Assembly: GCF_024868665.1 (NCBI RefSeq)
Contig: NC_079894.1
Span: 7,313,286 to 7,377,285, forward strand
DNA length: 64,000 nucleotides
Direction: 5' to 3'
Source of the DNA: Triplophysa rosa
Lineage: Eukaryota > Chordata > Actinopteri > Cypriniformes > Nemacheilidae
Shown here: in pieces, positions 39,001 to 52,200 of the stretch
Layout of the letters: each line of letters opens with the position of its first letter
Numbering within the stretch: the first letter of the stretch is position 1
Program-made: the position numbers and the translations under genes
The notes under the pieces: model-generated
The model's input: the letters and a program-made list of their open reading frames with translations, nothing else
Told to the model about the DNA's origin: nothing
The model's database searches: none

Positions 39001-42000
39001 GAGGCTTTCATATTCATTGACATCTCAAAACATCATTACTGCATTCAGCGCTCAGAGAAGATATCGGGACACTTAAAGGGATAGTTTGGTGTCATTTCAA
39101 ACCTGTATGACTTTTTACAGAACACAAAAGAGGATATTTTGAAGAATGTTGGTAACCAAACATCATCGGCCCCCATTGACTTCCACTTTATGGACTCGAA
39201 TCTGAGAAATTTCTTTTGTTTTTTTTGTGTTCCATAAAAGTCATACAGGTTTGGAACAACTTGAGAGTGAATAAATGATGACAGAAATTTCATTTTTGGG
39301 TGAACTCCCTTTAATGGAGTGTTCCCAGCTGACAACGTGAAAAGAAAAAAAACATTGCAGATATAAAAAAGATCTCTTGTCTTGCTCATAACTTGGCTTT
39401 TAAATAAATCTTTAAAACAGGTGATATACATTGATAACATAAGCCTTTCCCTACCAATTTTGGGGTCAACAGTGAAGAAAGGCTGCCCCTGTAGAATACT
39501 GTAGACAATCTTGGCACTGTTTCCATAGGTGGGGTCATCAGCATCTGTGGCAGTGACTTGGAATACTGAAGTTCCTGTTTGCACAAAAAACATTTAAGTA
39601 CAAGTATTTCCTTTTTCGAAGTAACAAAAATCCAAACGGTCAAAATCATTCAAATTATCACGCCAATATAAAGATTTTCACCCAGCTTCAATCATGCATA
39701 TCGCAAGCACACTACACTTCCTTCGCAATATTCACTTCTTGTATGACTTGGCTTTTTTTCACTATTCAAGTGATTCATCTCATGGCTCATTGACCTGCAC
39801 TGGGTTGAATTCACCTGTCATAAGCCTCTGCTTCAAGCCTTGAAGCATCCAATGCAATTATGAAGTGTGGCTTTTGGATGGTCGAGATAGCACTGCTATA
39901 GACCAAGCCACATTCTTGGTGTATAAAAGAAGAGCACAAAAGAAGAAATGAATCTGGCTCTAGAATAGCCACTCTTAAAAGTGCAGAGGTCAGCCTATAT
40001 CTATGATGCCAGTGATTAATCCATCACCAGTTGGCGAGTGGAGACAGCGAGCTCACCAGCTCAGTGGTGATGTTTGTGTTATATTTCATAGGATTTAATA
40101 GTGCGCTATATCATTGTGATAATGAAATGAGGAGGGAATGAGATTAAAGAGATTCTAGACCACAAGTGACCTGTTCCCAGTGGAAAGATTGAGCAGACAG
40201 GTTGAGGGATAATAATTCCACAGCTCATTGGCTAATGTCCAGCCGATTGATTTGGATTGGAAGGAAGAACTTCCCTGACAGTCCATTCTCTGCATTACTG
40301 ATGTGCATGGACATTGATGCAGACTTGCAAGCTCTGCATGTGGAATACTCTCCATATTAGGTAGGACAGCATCTATTTTACATTGATATTTCACACAAAG
40401 ATATACGTTTATGTGAAGATAAACACAGCAGATAATGCGCTGATGTTCCTTTTGGTTTGGAAGCTATGCGATTAACGGTTTTTATGAAGGATATTGGTAC
40501 AAATTTTAGATTATTAGGTTGAAGTGTGATACACAGAAACCAGAGGGTCGCTGTGAGTATTTTTTCAACTTCAGAACAACAGACAATACATTCTATCCCC
40601 TTGAGAGGCTTTCCATGAGAAACAATAGCTTTAATAAATCCCACTATAAATCCAGCTCAGCCAACCAGCAGCATGAGATGACTTCAGACCCAGGCCAGAA
40701 ATGAGACACTGCAGGGCTTTTTCTGAAAGTGATGACCCAGCAAATAAAACCTACGCTTTTCTGACAAAATGTTCTGCTGTTACACCTCCCAAAGCCCAGA
40801 GTTCCTGACTGTTGGCTCACCGGTGTCTGCCATCTCAGGCACAGAGGCTGAAAAGGGGCCGTCTGGGAACTTGGGGGCGTTGTCGTTCACATCCTGCACC
40901 TTGATGATGAATTCAGACTCCGGTTCCACAGCTCTGTTGGTCAGGCGGTCGATGGCCCGAGCGTGGAGGACGTAATGGCTCTTCTTTTCCCTGTCAAGAC
41001 TTTTCTTAGCATGAATGTCGCCTGTCATCTCGTTGATTATGAATATGGTACCGGCACCTTCTCCGGAGAGGAGATACTTGACCGAGCCATCACCTTTGTC
41101 TGAGTTTGAGTGTAACTGTAAGAGAAAAGAGAAGATGTATTTTTTATGGTCTCTCAATAGGACTGTTCAAATGTAAATGCTCTGTGGTGTTTAAAGGACA
41201 CAATTACTTTGACAAAATCACTGTCTATACTAGCATAAACCAAACAACAAAGCCAAATAAAAAATCAAGCGGATAACGTTCGTTCGCACAGTCAAGCTCG
41301 CATCGGTTTATATCATCTCATCTACTTTAAGAAATATGACGCTATCACAGCTTACGTTTCAAATTAATTCAGCTACCAGCAGCTTATTGCATTGCTCAGG
41401 AGCAAATGACCCTCCTCTGTCCCAACTCCACCTCACATTTACAATCAGGACTCGACTTTCTGATATTACTTTTCATAAGTCTCAATTGCATTTCAATTAT
41501 GATTTACACTTAAATGTCATTAAGAACTACAGTAATGACATGTTCGTTCTGTTCCGTTTACCCTAAGGGGGGTTATCGCTGCACTACATGCTCTTATTCA
41601 TGCTGGTGGCATTGATTGGACAGGGAGTTTCCTCCATTGTGGAGGTAAACTGTTGCCCATGCTTCGGGCCCTTTTTGTAAAACTTACAGTGAAGACAATT
41701 TTTTTTTCATGATTTTAAGAAAATCAGAAATCAAAGGAGATAAATTATTAAGGTTAAAAGATTTTTCATGACTGTTACATGCTGAACATGAGAATGTCCT
41801 ATATTCTGAGAAAAATTTCTGAAGAAATTACTATATAAATAAATTAAACCTATAGTACACTCCTTTGCTATTATTCCTGTTTTCTGTGACACTATATATT
41901 TATGAAAGATGTTTTTATTTATTTGTAAAAATGGCACTGTACTCAGCTACATTGATATTTGAGACTAAAACCTTTTGCTCTTGTCTACAACATGTAAACC

Positions 42001-45000
42001 ATACTGTATGGTAAACAGAAATGTGACCCTGTACTACAAAACCAGTCATAAGAGGCAATTTTTTAAAGTTTCAGCTAAACACTGAAAATTAAGCTTTTCG
42101 TGGATTTATGGTTGTTAGGCTAGAACAATATTTGGCTGAGGTAAATCTATTTGAAAATTCAATTCAATTTTATTTATATAGCACTTTTCACAATGTGCAT
42201 TGTTCCAAAGCCGCTTTACAGGACAACATAAGAAAAACACAAAAACACAAAAAAGGTCAAACACAGCACAGTGCATGGTGTTTATAAAACAAGCAAGATT
42301 ATTCTAGCAAATAATATCGAATAAATGCAGTCTCCTGGTGGTTATTTAGCATATTATGTATTAAGTGAAAGCTTAGCTGAAAAGATGTGTCTTTAATCTA
42401 GATTTAAATTTGGAGAGTGTGTCTTACCCTCGAATAGTATCGGGAAGGCTATTCCAGAGTTTAGGTGCTACGTATGAGAAAGCTCTACCCCCTTTGGTGG
42501 ATTTAGTTATTCTAGGTGTTATCAAAAGTCTGGAGTTTTGAGATCTTAGAGAGCGTGATGGGTTGTAGTGTGGTAGAAGATCTGTTATGTAGGTAGGGGC
42601 TAAACCGTTTAGGGCTTTATAAGTAATTAAAAGAACTTTAAAGTCAATACGACACTTAATGGGTAGCCAGTGAAGGGATGATAAAACTGGGGTTATGTGA
42701 TGGTATTTTCTGGACCTGGTTAGAACTCTGGCAGCTGCATTCTGAACTAACTGTAGTTTGTTTATTGATGATGCAGGACAACCACTAATTAGTGCATTAC
42801 AGTAGTCAAGTCTTGAGGTCACAAATGCATGAATAAGCATCTCCGCGTCAGCAACACATTGAATTTTTCGTAATTTGGCAACATTTCTAAGGTGGAAGAA
42901 GGCTGTTTTTGTGACATTTGAGATGTGATTTCCAAATGACAGGTTGTTGTCTAATATAACGCCTATAGGTCTTTAACTGTATTTCTTGGAGTAACAGTGC
43001 AGCCTTCAATTTGCAGCTTACCACTGTAATGATGTTGGGGAAAGTAGATGAACCCAAAGGCCGATATTCTAAGCTTTACATAGATACCAAACTTGAGTGG
43101 GTAATTCCCAAAAAGCGGTCAGCAAGCAAGTGAAGTCTGTAGGCGTGCTTCTGGCCATTCTTGTTCGCGATTTTGTTGCATCCTCTCACAAAAATAAAGT
43201 TTTGACATTTATATAATAAGAAATTTACTAAATATCTTTATTGAACATGATCTTTATTTAATATACCAACGATTTTTGGTATAAACCGAAAAAAAATCAT
43301 TTTGATGCATACTATGTATTATTGGCTATTGCTACAAATGCTACTTTTGACTGGTTTTGTTGTCCAGGTTCACATATTTCCTAATCCCACCACATTCAAT
43401 TAGTTATGAAATAGGAGATTCCCTTACAAAATATTGCATTCACTGCCTTGAGCTAAGAATCTACTGTAATGCCATAAACCCAAGCAAGTTATAATTTGGT
43501 TACTGACTACAATGGTTTTTCCCATGTATCTGATGATTCCTTTTGGTACATATAGGTATATGTTTGTTTTATATTTATGATACCCATTTGTAACTTATGT
43601 TTACAGATGAACATCATGAAGGGGCAGTTCTATTTAACTGCTTGAGTAAGGCAGTGAAGATGTATGTTGGATGAGCCCCACCTAGTCTGAGAAACAGCTA
43701 TTTTCAGGCCACTTATCCAACAATAAATGCTGTCATTTCAGTCACTAATGATCACTAATGTGGCTTCACAAAAAAGGCAATGAGTCTGAGCCAAAGGAAG
43801 AAAAAATACGGAGCAGCAGGAATTGGCAGAGCATGGCCCTTGGTGTGAAAATAAAAAAAACACATTACTTGGCATGTTCTGAGTTGCTATTCAAGCAGCT
43901 TTCCTTTTTCCCCACAGTGTTCCCATAATTCTTGGCAGCTCCTGTAATCCCACTGCAGTGAGCAATTAGTCAGAATGACGTTCACCTTCCAAACCTTTCC
44001 CCCCTGGCTAAGAGGGACATTCACCTTCACAGATATATATGGCAGGCAGACCTGATACTCCACTGTTTCTGGGGTTATTACTTTATCTACAAAGCTGGTC
44101 ACAGCTGCAATGCAGCAATGCACATATTAACACACTTGTATACACACAGATCTATACCCAGACTCCACGCCTTTTACTGTGTTAGTGTATTGTCATGTTC
44201 ACCTGCTGCAATATGAAGAATCTTCCAAGAAATGGAAGACTTTTATTTTGCCACAGCTTTACTGTATGTGTGCCATTAGTTTGCTTTAAGGATAATAATT
44301 TGCATTCTTTGTGGTAATGAAATTATGTCATTAACACTTCAAATTGCTAAAATCGTTTAAATCGATGAACATACATAAAAGTTTTACCTCAAATGAACCG
44401 TTTTAATGTTTTGAGTACAGTTTCCTTTTTTTTAATGAGCAGATTATTCTGTTCGAGGATACAGTTTATTATTCAACTCTTTAATCAGAGGATTAATTAA
44501 CAGAGACTACATGGAAATGTTCCTATTTCTATTTATTATGCATTTTCAAATGATTTTTTACAAACTACAATGATTGAGAATATTATGCACTTAAAGGTGC
44601 ACAATCCCTTTGTCTTTAACAGAAAGGTGTATCATTTTGGTACATGCATCGTGAGGATGATAAATTGAAGCCCAGCCCATTTTAGGCACTAACATGGAAA
44701 CACTAACGTGGTTTAAGTTATGGGTAAAAACAGCAACCCCAAACAATGTGAAGGACCCCTTAGTGAGTACAAAATGCCATTTCATTTTCACATTTTTATA
44801 TTGACTGAAGACACAAATTATGAAAACGTCATTGCTATACTTTGCTATTATAAAAGATCATTTTCATATAACATTTTAAGTCCTTAAACTTTCAAATGAT
44901 ATATTGGCTGTCGAGTTCATTTATTCTTACTGTTAAACACACAATTGAAAGTAAATTAACACATAAACGAGCACTCATCTGTCTTAAAGAGGCTGCAAGT

Positions 45001-46206
45001 CAAGATGATAGAAAAAGAGAGCAGAATTGAGTAAACACTAGACAAGTGCATTGACTGGTCCAGCAAAAGTTGCGGTGATACCGAACACACCACTACCAGG
45101 TAAGAAAAAGAGGAGAAACCTGTCTGACAGACATAGATTCAAATGTGAATGCAGACAGCCTAGAAAACACAACACATCAAATGTGATTATAAATGAGAGC
45201 AAACACTTGATCACAATGAAAACTCATTAATCTATAGGAAACAAACTAGGCATGTTGAACACCTTGCATTCTAAGCAGATCGAGTCCTGTTTGGAATACA
45301 CAAAGAATATTGATATCCAAAAGTACAAGACCACATTAAAAATCTGGGATTCAGGAAATAAGGAAAATGCTGGTTTATTTTAACAAACGTTGGGTCATAC
45401 AGTTAACCTATGCAGTGATGTTTTATCCCATTGTTGAGTCAAATATAAAAACAAAAACAAAGAATTTGTTGGGTTTATCCCTTTTGTAATTATTGAATAA
45501 AAGCCATTTTATTTCTGCATAACATTCTGCATGGCCTATTTAAGTGGAATAATCCACAGATATTCGGTTTTAAGTCTTTGCGTGTGTATGAAAATGTAAA
45601 GAGACTTTGAAAAATTATTACCCCACATTGTCAAAATAAGTCCCTCATAAGAATTACCTTCAGACTGGGACCAGCAGTATTTGACAACATTATCAACATC
45701 ATAACAATGCCTACATTAAGAATACAGCAGACACACTCTCAAAAGCCAAGGCTGAGACAAAGGGTTGGCGGTTACGGCCTCTGCAGACCTGAGAGCACAG
45801 GTTGCCTCGTGCGCGGCTTGATAAACTGCCCACGCTACGAGAAGGAAGGGACTGATTAAATCAGGACTCAGCCTCTGCTGCTAACCGCAAATTAAAGCCG
45901 GCGTACTGATGGAAAGGTCAATTTTACACTGCACCAAGAGCCCTTCACGTCAGAATAATATAAGGAAACGTGCCTGGGCAGCACAGAGTTTGGTAATTTG
46001 CCATTAGCGAGAGGGAGGTGAGCGGTTTTATGTAATCCTCCATCTTAAAATCTGTGACGACACATAATCATCAACCACACTGACTCTGACCAGTTCAGTG
46101 CAGTGGACCGATGTATTCCTCTATAGCGATGTCCTCTTCACTGCAGACCTTCTCTAACTAGACCATTTATCATACGTTCACACTATGTGCAATCAATCTT
46201 CTGATT

Positions 46207-46251
<45 letters not shown>

Positions 46252-49200
46252 TCTTGAGTGTCAGCAGCTTGCTTGCTCTTTATTACAGATCAAAGCTTAA
46301 GCTGTTTGTGTATGTGTGCATCTCTTTCTGTCTTTTTCTCCCTCTCGCTCTCTTTGGATGTGTGTGCGCAAAAAAAACGCATGAAAAGGGAGCATATTTA
46401 CCATAGCAGTAGTCTACAGTATAAAAACAAATTGTATCTGCTAGGCAAAAATACACTAAACAAATATTTTCTCTCATCTTTTCTCAGACTAAAAGAGTGC
46501 TGGAGTGCTCGCTGGCAACATTTTGACGTTATTCATTCAATATAAAAGAGTTGAGACAAAAATCAAAGAACAGGTGAATCGAGCACCGGGAGAGTGGGCA
46601 TTTCCAAAGTCCGTTTAAGGAAGTCGTGCCACTCGGCGGCCATGTTTGCAACGCCTCTGGGCAGCTATTTACTGTACACATCATAGCATGTCCACACTCC
46701 CATCTACGTGAATGGGGTAGGCAGATATTTCTAAAATCGCTGGCAAAAATGACAATTAAACAGCATATTTACAATCAATAATTAAACATGACATGAACTA
46801 TAACAATGTTGGTTTGCTAAATTGTGCTAAAAATCACCCTTTTCTGTGGTCGCCTCATCTACTGCGCACAGGCTGGCAAGCGCCTCACGAGAGCCCCGCC
46901 CCAGAGAATCACCATTCTTTATTGATTGACGATTGGCTTGTTTTACTGGAAGGCAGGACTTTTTTCACTAGAGCGGCCATATTGATCGTTGCATTCCTCG
47001 TCATTTATTGTAATGGCAGTGGCACATCTTGTTAATGTTAATATCTTTGATATTTCTCATTCAGCCAGAAACCTTGTCTGCAATTTGACAGTACGTCAGT
47101 AACCCATAGATACCACAGATGTAGTACATGTATGATTTGTACAATGCCGGTTTTATGACAGATGCCAAAAAATAATTTAAATTTAATTTGAAATTACAGT
47201 ACTTACATATGGCTGATGTTCTTCTGCACATCACAACAGAGTAATTTGAACAGTTGGTCTCATTAGTGCTCAAAGGTACAGTAATGAGACCAGGACCGTG
47301 TCATTAGAAATTTACAGCTCATGGTTCAACATTTCTTATTAACCCTCGTGTTCTTCATCTAACTCCTTTCAATAGCTCAAACAAACACTGCTAAAATAGT
47401 TGACAGGTTCCCTGCTGAAAAAGCTGGTTTAACTGAAACTGTCCTTCAGCCTGACCAGATCAAAACCAGTCTGCTAAACCAACTGAAAGCAGGCTGAGAG
47501 ACTAGCTTAAACCAGCCAACCACCTTACACCGTGTTGTCAGATCTTCTGGCTGTTTGGACAGTGCTCCAAACATGTGGTGCAACTGGGAGATGCAAGTTC
47601 GAGTCCTGGCTTGGCATCCTTTACTGCTCCTGCTCCCCTCTCTCCTCCCAATAACTCCCTGTCTCTTTAAACTGTCCTGTAATTAATAAAGGCAAAAAGC
47701 CCCATATAAATGTAAAAAAATTACACTGTGTTTACACCGCACTCAAGTGGCACGACACAATAAAAGATAACAGAACCCATTAAAATCAATGATGGTGTCC
47801 ATGCTGGATATGGGGCACGATGCAACACGACAAATGCTTTGTTGTAAACAGGTTCTGTTGTATTTGGTTTCGTTGCTCACGTAGACATGGTGTTAGGCAG
47901 ATTTTAGATGTTTTTTGACATCCCTAGTCAAATATTTTATAATGGTACCTAAAACGAGTTAGAGTTTACATACATGTCATTGTGTGGTTATATATTGCAG
48001 CATTACTTTCAATGTAAAAGATTTCAGACGGTCAATTTGGATATTCATAGATATATGTGTTTGCTTGTTTTCACATTTTTTTCGGTTTCCCCTGATTGTT
48101 CTTACCTGTGTCTGGTTAGCTTCATTAACCCTTGTGTATTAATGCCATCTTGTTTCCTGTATGGATTTTTAGATCTTGTATTATTTTTAGTATGGTAACA
48201 GGAGGGGTCTTGGGTTATTCTTTGTGGCTTGTAAACTTGCTGTTTGAAGATTCAGGGCCCTATTTTAATAAGCACATGGTCTAAACCGCATGGTGCAGGT
48301 GCACTCAGGGCGTGACCAAGTCAACTTTTGCTAGTTTAACGACGGGAGAACAGTCGGCGCGCCCGGGCGCATGGTCTAAACAGGTTGTCCCGCGTCTCTT
48401 AATGAGTATGGGTGTTTTTTGGGCTTAACGTGCAGTAAACCAATCAGAGTCTCATCTCTCATTCCCTTTAAAGTGGCAGTCCGCAAGTTTTTTGGAGCAA
48501 AAATTAGCTAAAACCAATTATTGAGCAAGTACATTGAAAGAACGGTGTTTAAAACTGTGTCACTACCCTTGCTGGATTCACTACGGAAAGCTTGTAATAA
48601 TGGTTTGTAATTTGCCCTGTAGGGTCGACTTTTCCGGAGATCCTTATATGGTGTCTTTCGTCTGTGCGTCATTTCGTCACATTCGTACAAAGAACGAAGA
48701 TCCAGCGCATGTATGCTGCATGTACTCACAACTGTTGGGTAGGATTTCATACAACGTTTAGTATTATTTATGGCGGCGTTTAGTACTTTTACTTTTAAAC
48801 GCCAAGCAGTGTTGACATCTGGGGATTCATCATTTGTGAAAAACAAGAAAGAACGAACTGAAGACGGTTTACAAAGAAACAGGGAATGTGATCGGACTCG
48901 TGCGAAAATTAATATTGGCAAAGCATTTCAAAGGTGGCGGGAACTCCGTTATCTGTGTTTATTATGCGCTACTGATGTACAGTTAAGATTCTCACCGCTG
49001 CACTGTCACAGGCCACGACTCAAAACATCAGACTCATCCGCGCAGTTGAGCAGTGCCGAATCGCAACTCACGTAAAGAAATATCTCCGCACATCACCTGC
49101 AGTAGCAATTACAAACTGAGATGGCGACAAAGAGGCCAATCCTACGGACTGCCGCTTTAAGAGCCAGTTGCACTCACGCCATGGCGGATTCGCTATTTAC

Positions 49201-52200
49201 ATGGTGGAATTTGCAAGAGCAAAGACTGGACGCTTCCCCAGAGAGGAAACGCATCTGCTCGTGCGTGAGGTTAAAGCACGCGAGCAGACCATCTACAGGA
49301 CAAGCCGGATTTTTATCTTTATGTACACAATAATAATCTTTTACATTGTAATACATTTATTTATATTTATTTGGCATGTTTGTGTGCTCCTGCCCTTCCC
49401 TCTGTATAACAAGTAAAGTGAAAGCGCATTGTGGACCCGTGGCAGAGGCGCAGTTTCTACTAAGGCGCTCTTTAAATCTTTGCTGAGATTTTTTATCTGT
49501 TTTTGAAAGTGACACAGTTTAGGTTTTCATCACTTTATATTTCAGGACAGACAGGGTTTTACTAAAACAGGTCTATCTGGGTCCCAATTACTTCTATCTT
49601 TTCCTGTCTGACCACTGAAGTGTAGAGGAAAGATGGTGGTCTGGGGGGACCAGACAGGACGAGGTGTGGAAACTGAAAGAGAAGTGTGGAAGGCAAGCTG
49701 GTGCCTTAACCCATTTATGTCAACGCAGTTTAAGAAGACCTCAGAGAAAATATTGAGTTCATTCAAATTTCTCTGTCCAACAGAGGGGTCACACGGCAGC
49801 TGTCAGGGCTCTAGAGTGCGACCAATTTGGTCGCACATGCAACTTTATTTCTCAATAGTGCGACTAAAAAAAATCTGAGGTCGCACCGGTGCGACCAGCC
49901 GTTCAAGGGAGGAAAAAAAGTCTCCGCGACTCTGAAAGTCTCCCTGTGATTCAACAACAGACACACATTAGTCCCATATCGTGGTCTAAACCAATCAGAG
50001 ATAGTGAAGGGCGGACCCCCCTCTGATTGGCCGTGGTCCAGATTTTCCTGTACGTTTGTGTACCAGAGGTCGAGTTCACCGAAAATTCTGTCATTGACAG
50101 ATTTTTTTTTACCAGTGACGGAAAAATCTGAAGGTCGTCCGTCCGTCAGCCATTTTGACGGATTACGAAGAGGGCAATTTGTAACTCCCCGTTTCCCTTC
50201 ATTAGAGCATGATATGCTCGCGAAGGGACATGCGTGTTTTCACCTGTCATTGTTACCGACTAGACATATGTGATGCGATCTGGGAAAACCCGTCGGATGT
50301 CGAGCTGGGATGCGGGAAAGACAGTTCACCTTATCACCTATCGAAGTAAACCACATAACATGAAGAATAAGGGAGTATCCATGCAAATTTCCCGCCAGTC
50401 CTGTGTAAACTACGGCATGCAAAGTTTTTTATACAATGTTTTCGTGAGATGACAGAGCTCCCTGTCTGCAGCACTGGGAGTTATCCCAGGTCAGCTGCTC
50501 ATGAGAGCCGGACCGCGATCGCAAAACATACAAGGGATGATCAAAAGTCCAGACACTATGCACATGATAAACAAGGTAAAACTTGCTTCACTGCTTATTA
50601 GTTGTTGTCCGTAATGTTTGCTAGTTTCCTTGTGTAGTGATAATGGCAGCTCTCTTTCTTTAAGTGTGCCGTGCACCATTTTCCTTACTTTCGTTTTATT
50701 CAAACGGTTTTGTACAGTATTTTTAGACTTCAACACTAGGAAATGTTTTTTTATTAAATTGTTTTTAGAGTAAGTCTTTTACCACTGTAAAGTGACTTTT
50801 ACTTGTGATGCTGGACTGTTGTGCTTTTAATTTCATCACTTAACTTTAAACCCGTTTTTCTCCAAATTCCGTTCCTGAAAATCCTAGCGCTTCAGCCGAC
50901 CTCAGCCATAACTTTTGTTACATACACAAGGTATGAGCAAAATAAAAACTGATTTGGAAAGGGCTTGAATATGGTATCAAAAACTGTAATATATAAATTT
51001 GCACCATGTGTTGGGTTTTCCCAGATCGAATCACATATGAACATAAACATTAAAACATTAAATATATAGATGAATACAAACAACAATGGCTTTATTGAGC
51101 ATTCAGTATTAAAATACAACAAGTTTCGAGATGCAAGTACAGCGTGATGACGTCACGAACATACTTATTACCACGTAAAGCCACCTTGCACCATAGTGAC
51201 GGGTAATAATAGATTATGACAGATTTTTTACGAGCCTGTCAGTCAAAATAACGGACAATAAAAAGTCTAGCGCAACCTCTGGTGTGTACGTGTGAAAATG
51301 CGTGTGCTGCAGTCAGACAGAGAGGGGAGGAGCCTATAGGCCCTTCAGTTAAACAGAGTGGATGTAGCCGCGGATGATGAGAGAAGATGAAAAGAACAAT
51401 TGACAACTTTTTCGTGAATAATGTTAAGTTAAGGCCTGATCCGTCCAAAAATCATAAGCAATGCTCTGACACGGAGCCATCAACCTTCCAGGTTATGTCA
51501 AGCCCTGGTCCATTTATCTTGAGATGTTTTAAGTTCAAGTTTCAGTTCAGTGAAGCACTTTAAGCACCATCACTTTTTCAGTAAGTTACCTTTTTTGTAG
51601 AATTGTGCTTCAAATAAAGAACTTTATGTTGACCAGATTGTTAGTTGATCATTTACAAGTCAATATTGCCTATATGGACAGCGATTAAAAAAAAATGAAC
51701 TGGTAAAACTGCAGTGTTAAATGCGATGCGGTCTGAAATTTGGGTGCACCTAACTTTTGTGCTGGTGCACCTAAGAAAAAAACTTAGGCGCACCAGTGCA
51801 AAAAGTTAGTCTAGAGCCCTGGCTGTTCTAAATTAAGTGGCACCCATGTGAGCAGAATTAGGGCTCTGTTAGTGTTTGTCTTCCGCTATTCAATATAAAT
51901 AAAAGTGTTCTCACACTTTGTATTATTTCTTTACAATATTAGTCCACACAGGAACTCTGCAGAAATTATAAAATGGCGCAATAAGTACTCGCCAAATTCT
52001 GATCATGACTCAACTCGGAACAGAATTTAGTCCACTGATTGAAGAGTTTTTTTTAATTTAGAGACTTTTTAGTGGTCTTGGATGTGACTGTTTTCTTAAA
52101 AAAATTTAGGAAAATTTAGGACAACCCAACATTTGCAACATTTTTATAGCACTTTTCACAATATAGCATTGTATAAAAGCAGCTTTACCATACATACTGT

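Larger units (their letters stand above)
33831..39454. other. cdh18 intron between coding exons 3 and 4
   Basis: Contains a perfect hairpin (33968-34003), one MITE fragment (34047-34250), one TTTAAA-type repeat (36890-37295) and another MITE (39073-39314). The rest is AT-rich with no coding frame. Confidence 0.5.

Noticed and set aside
44591..44791. Minus-strand ORF resembling a repeated peptide
   Set aside because: Only 66 codons, no family match I can defend; likely repeat sequence.
47597..47606. Possible tRNA gene (B box)
   Set aside because: No cloverleaf can be formed and an A-rich tail follows; it is a SINE.
48508..48921. 137-codon minus-strand ORF
   Set aside because: It lies inside a non-autonomous TTAA element, with no recognisable protein domain.
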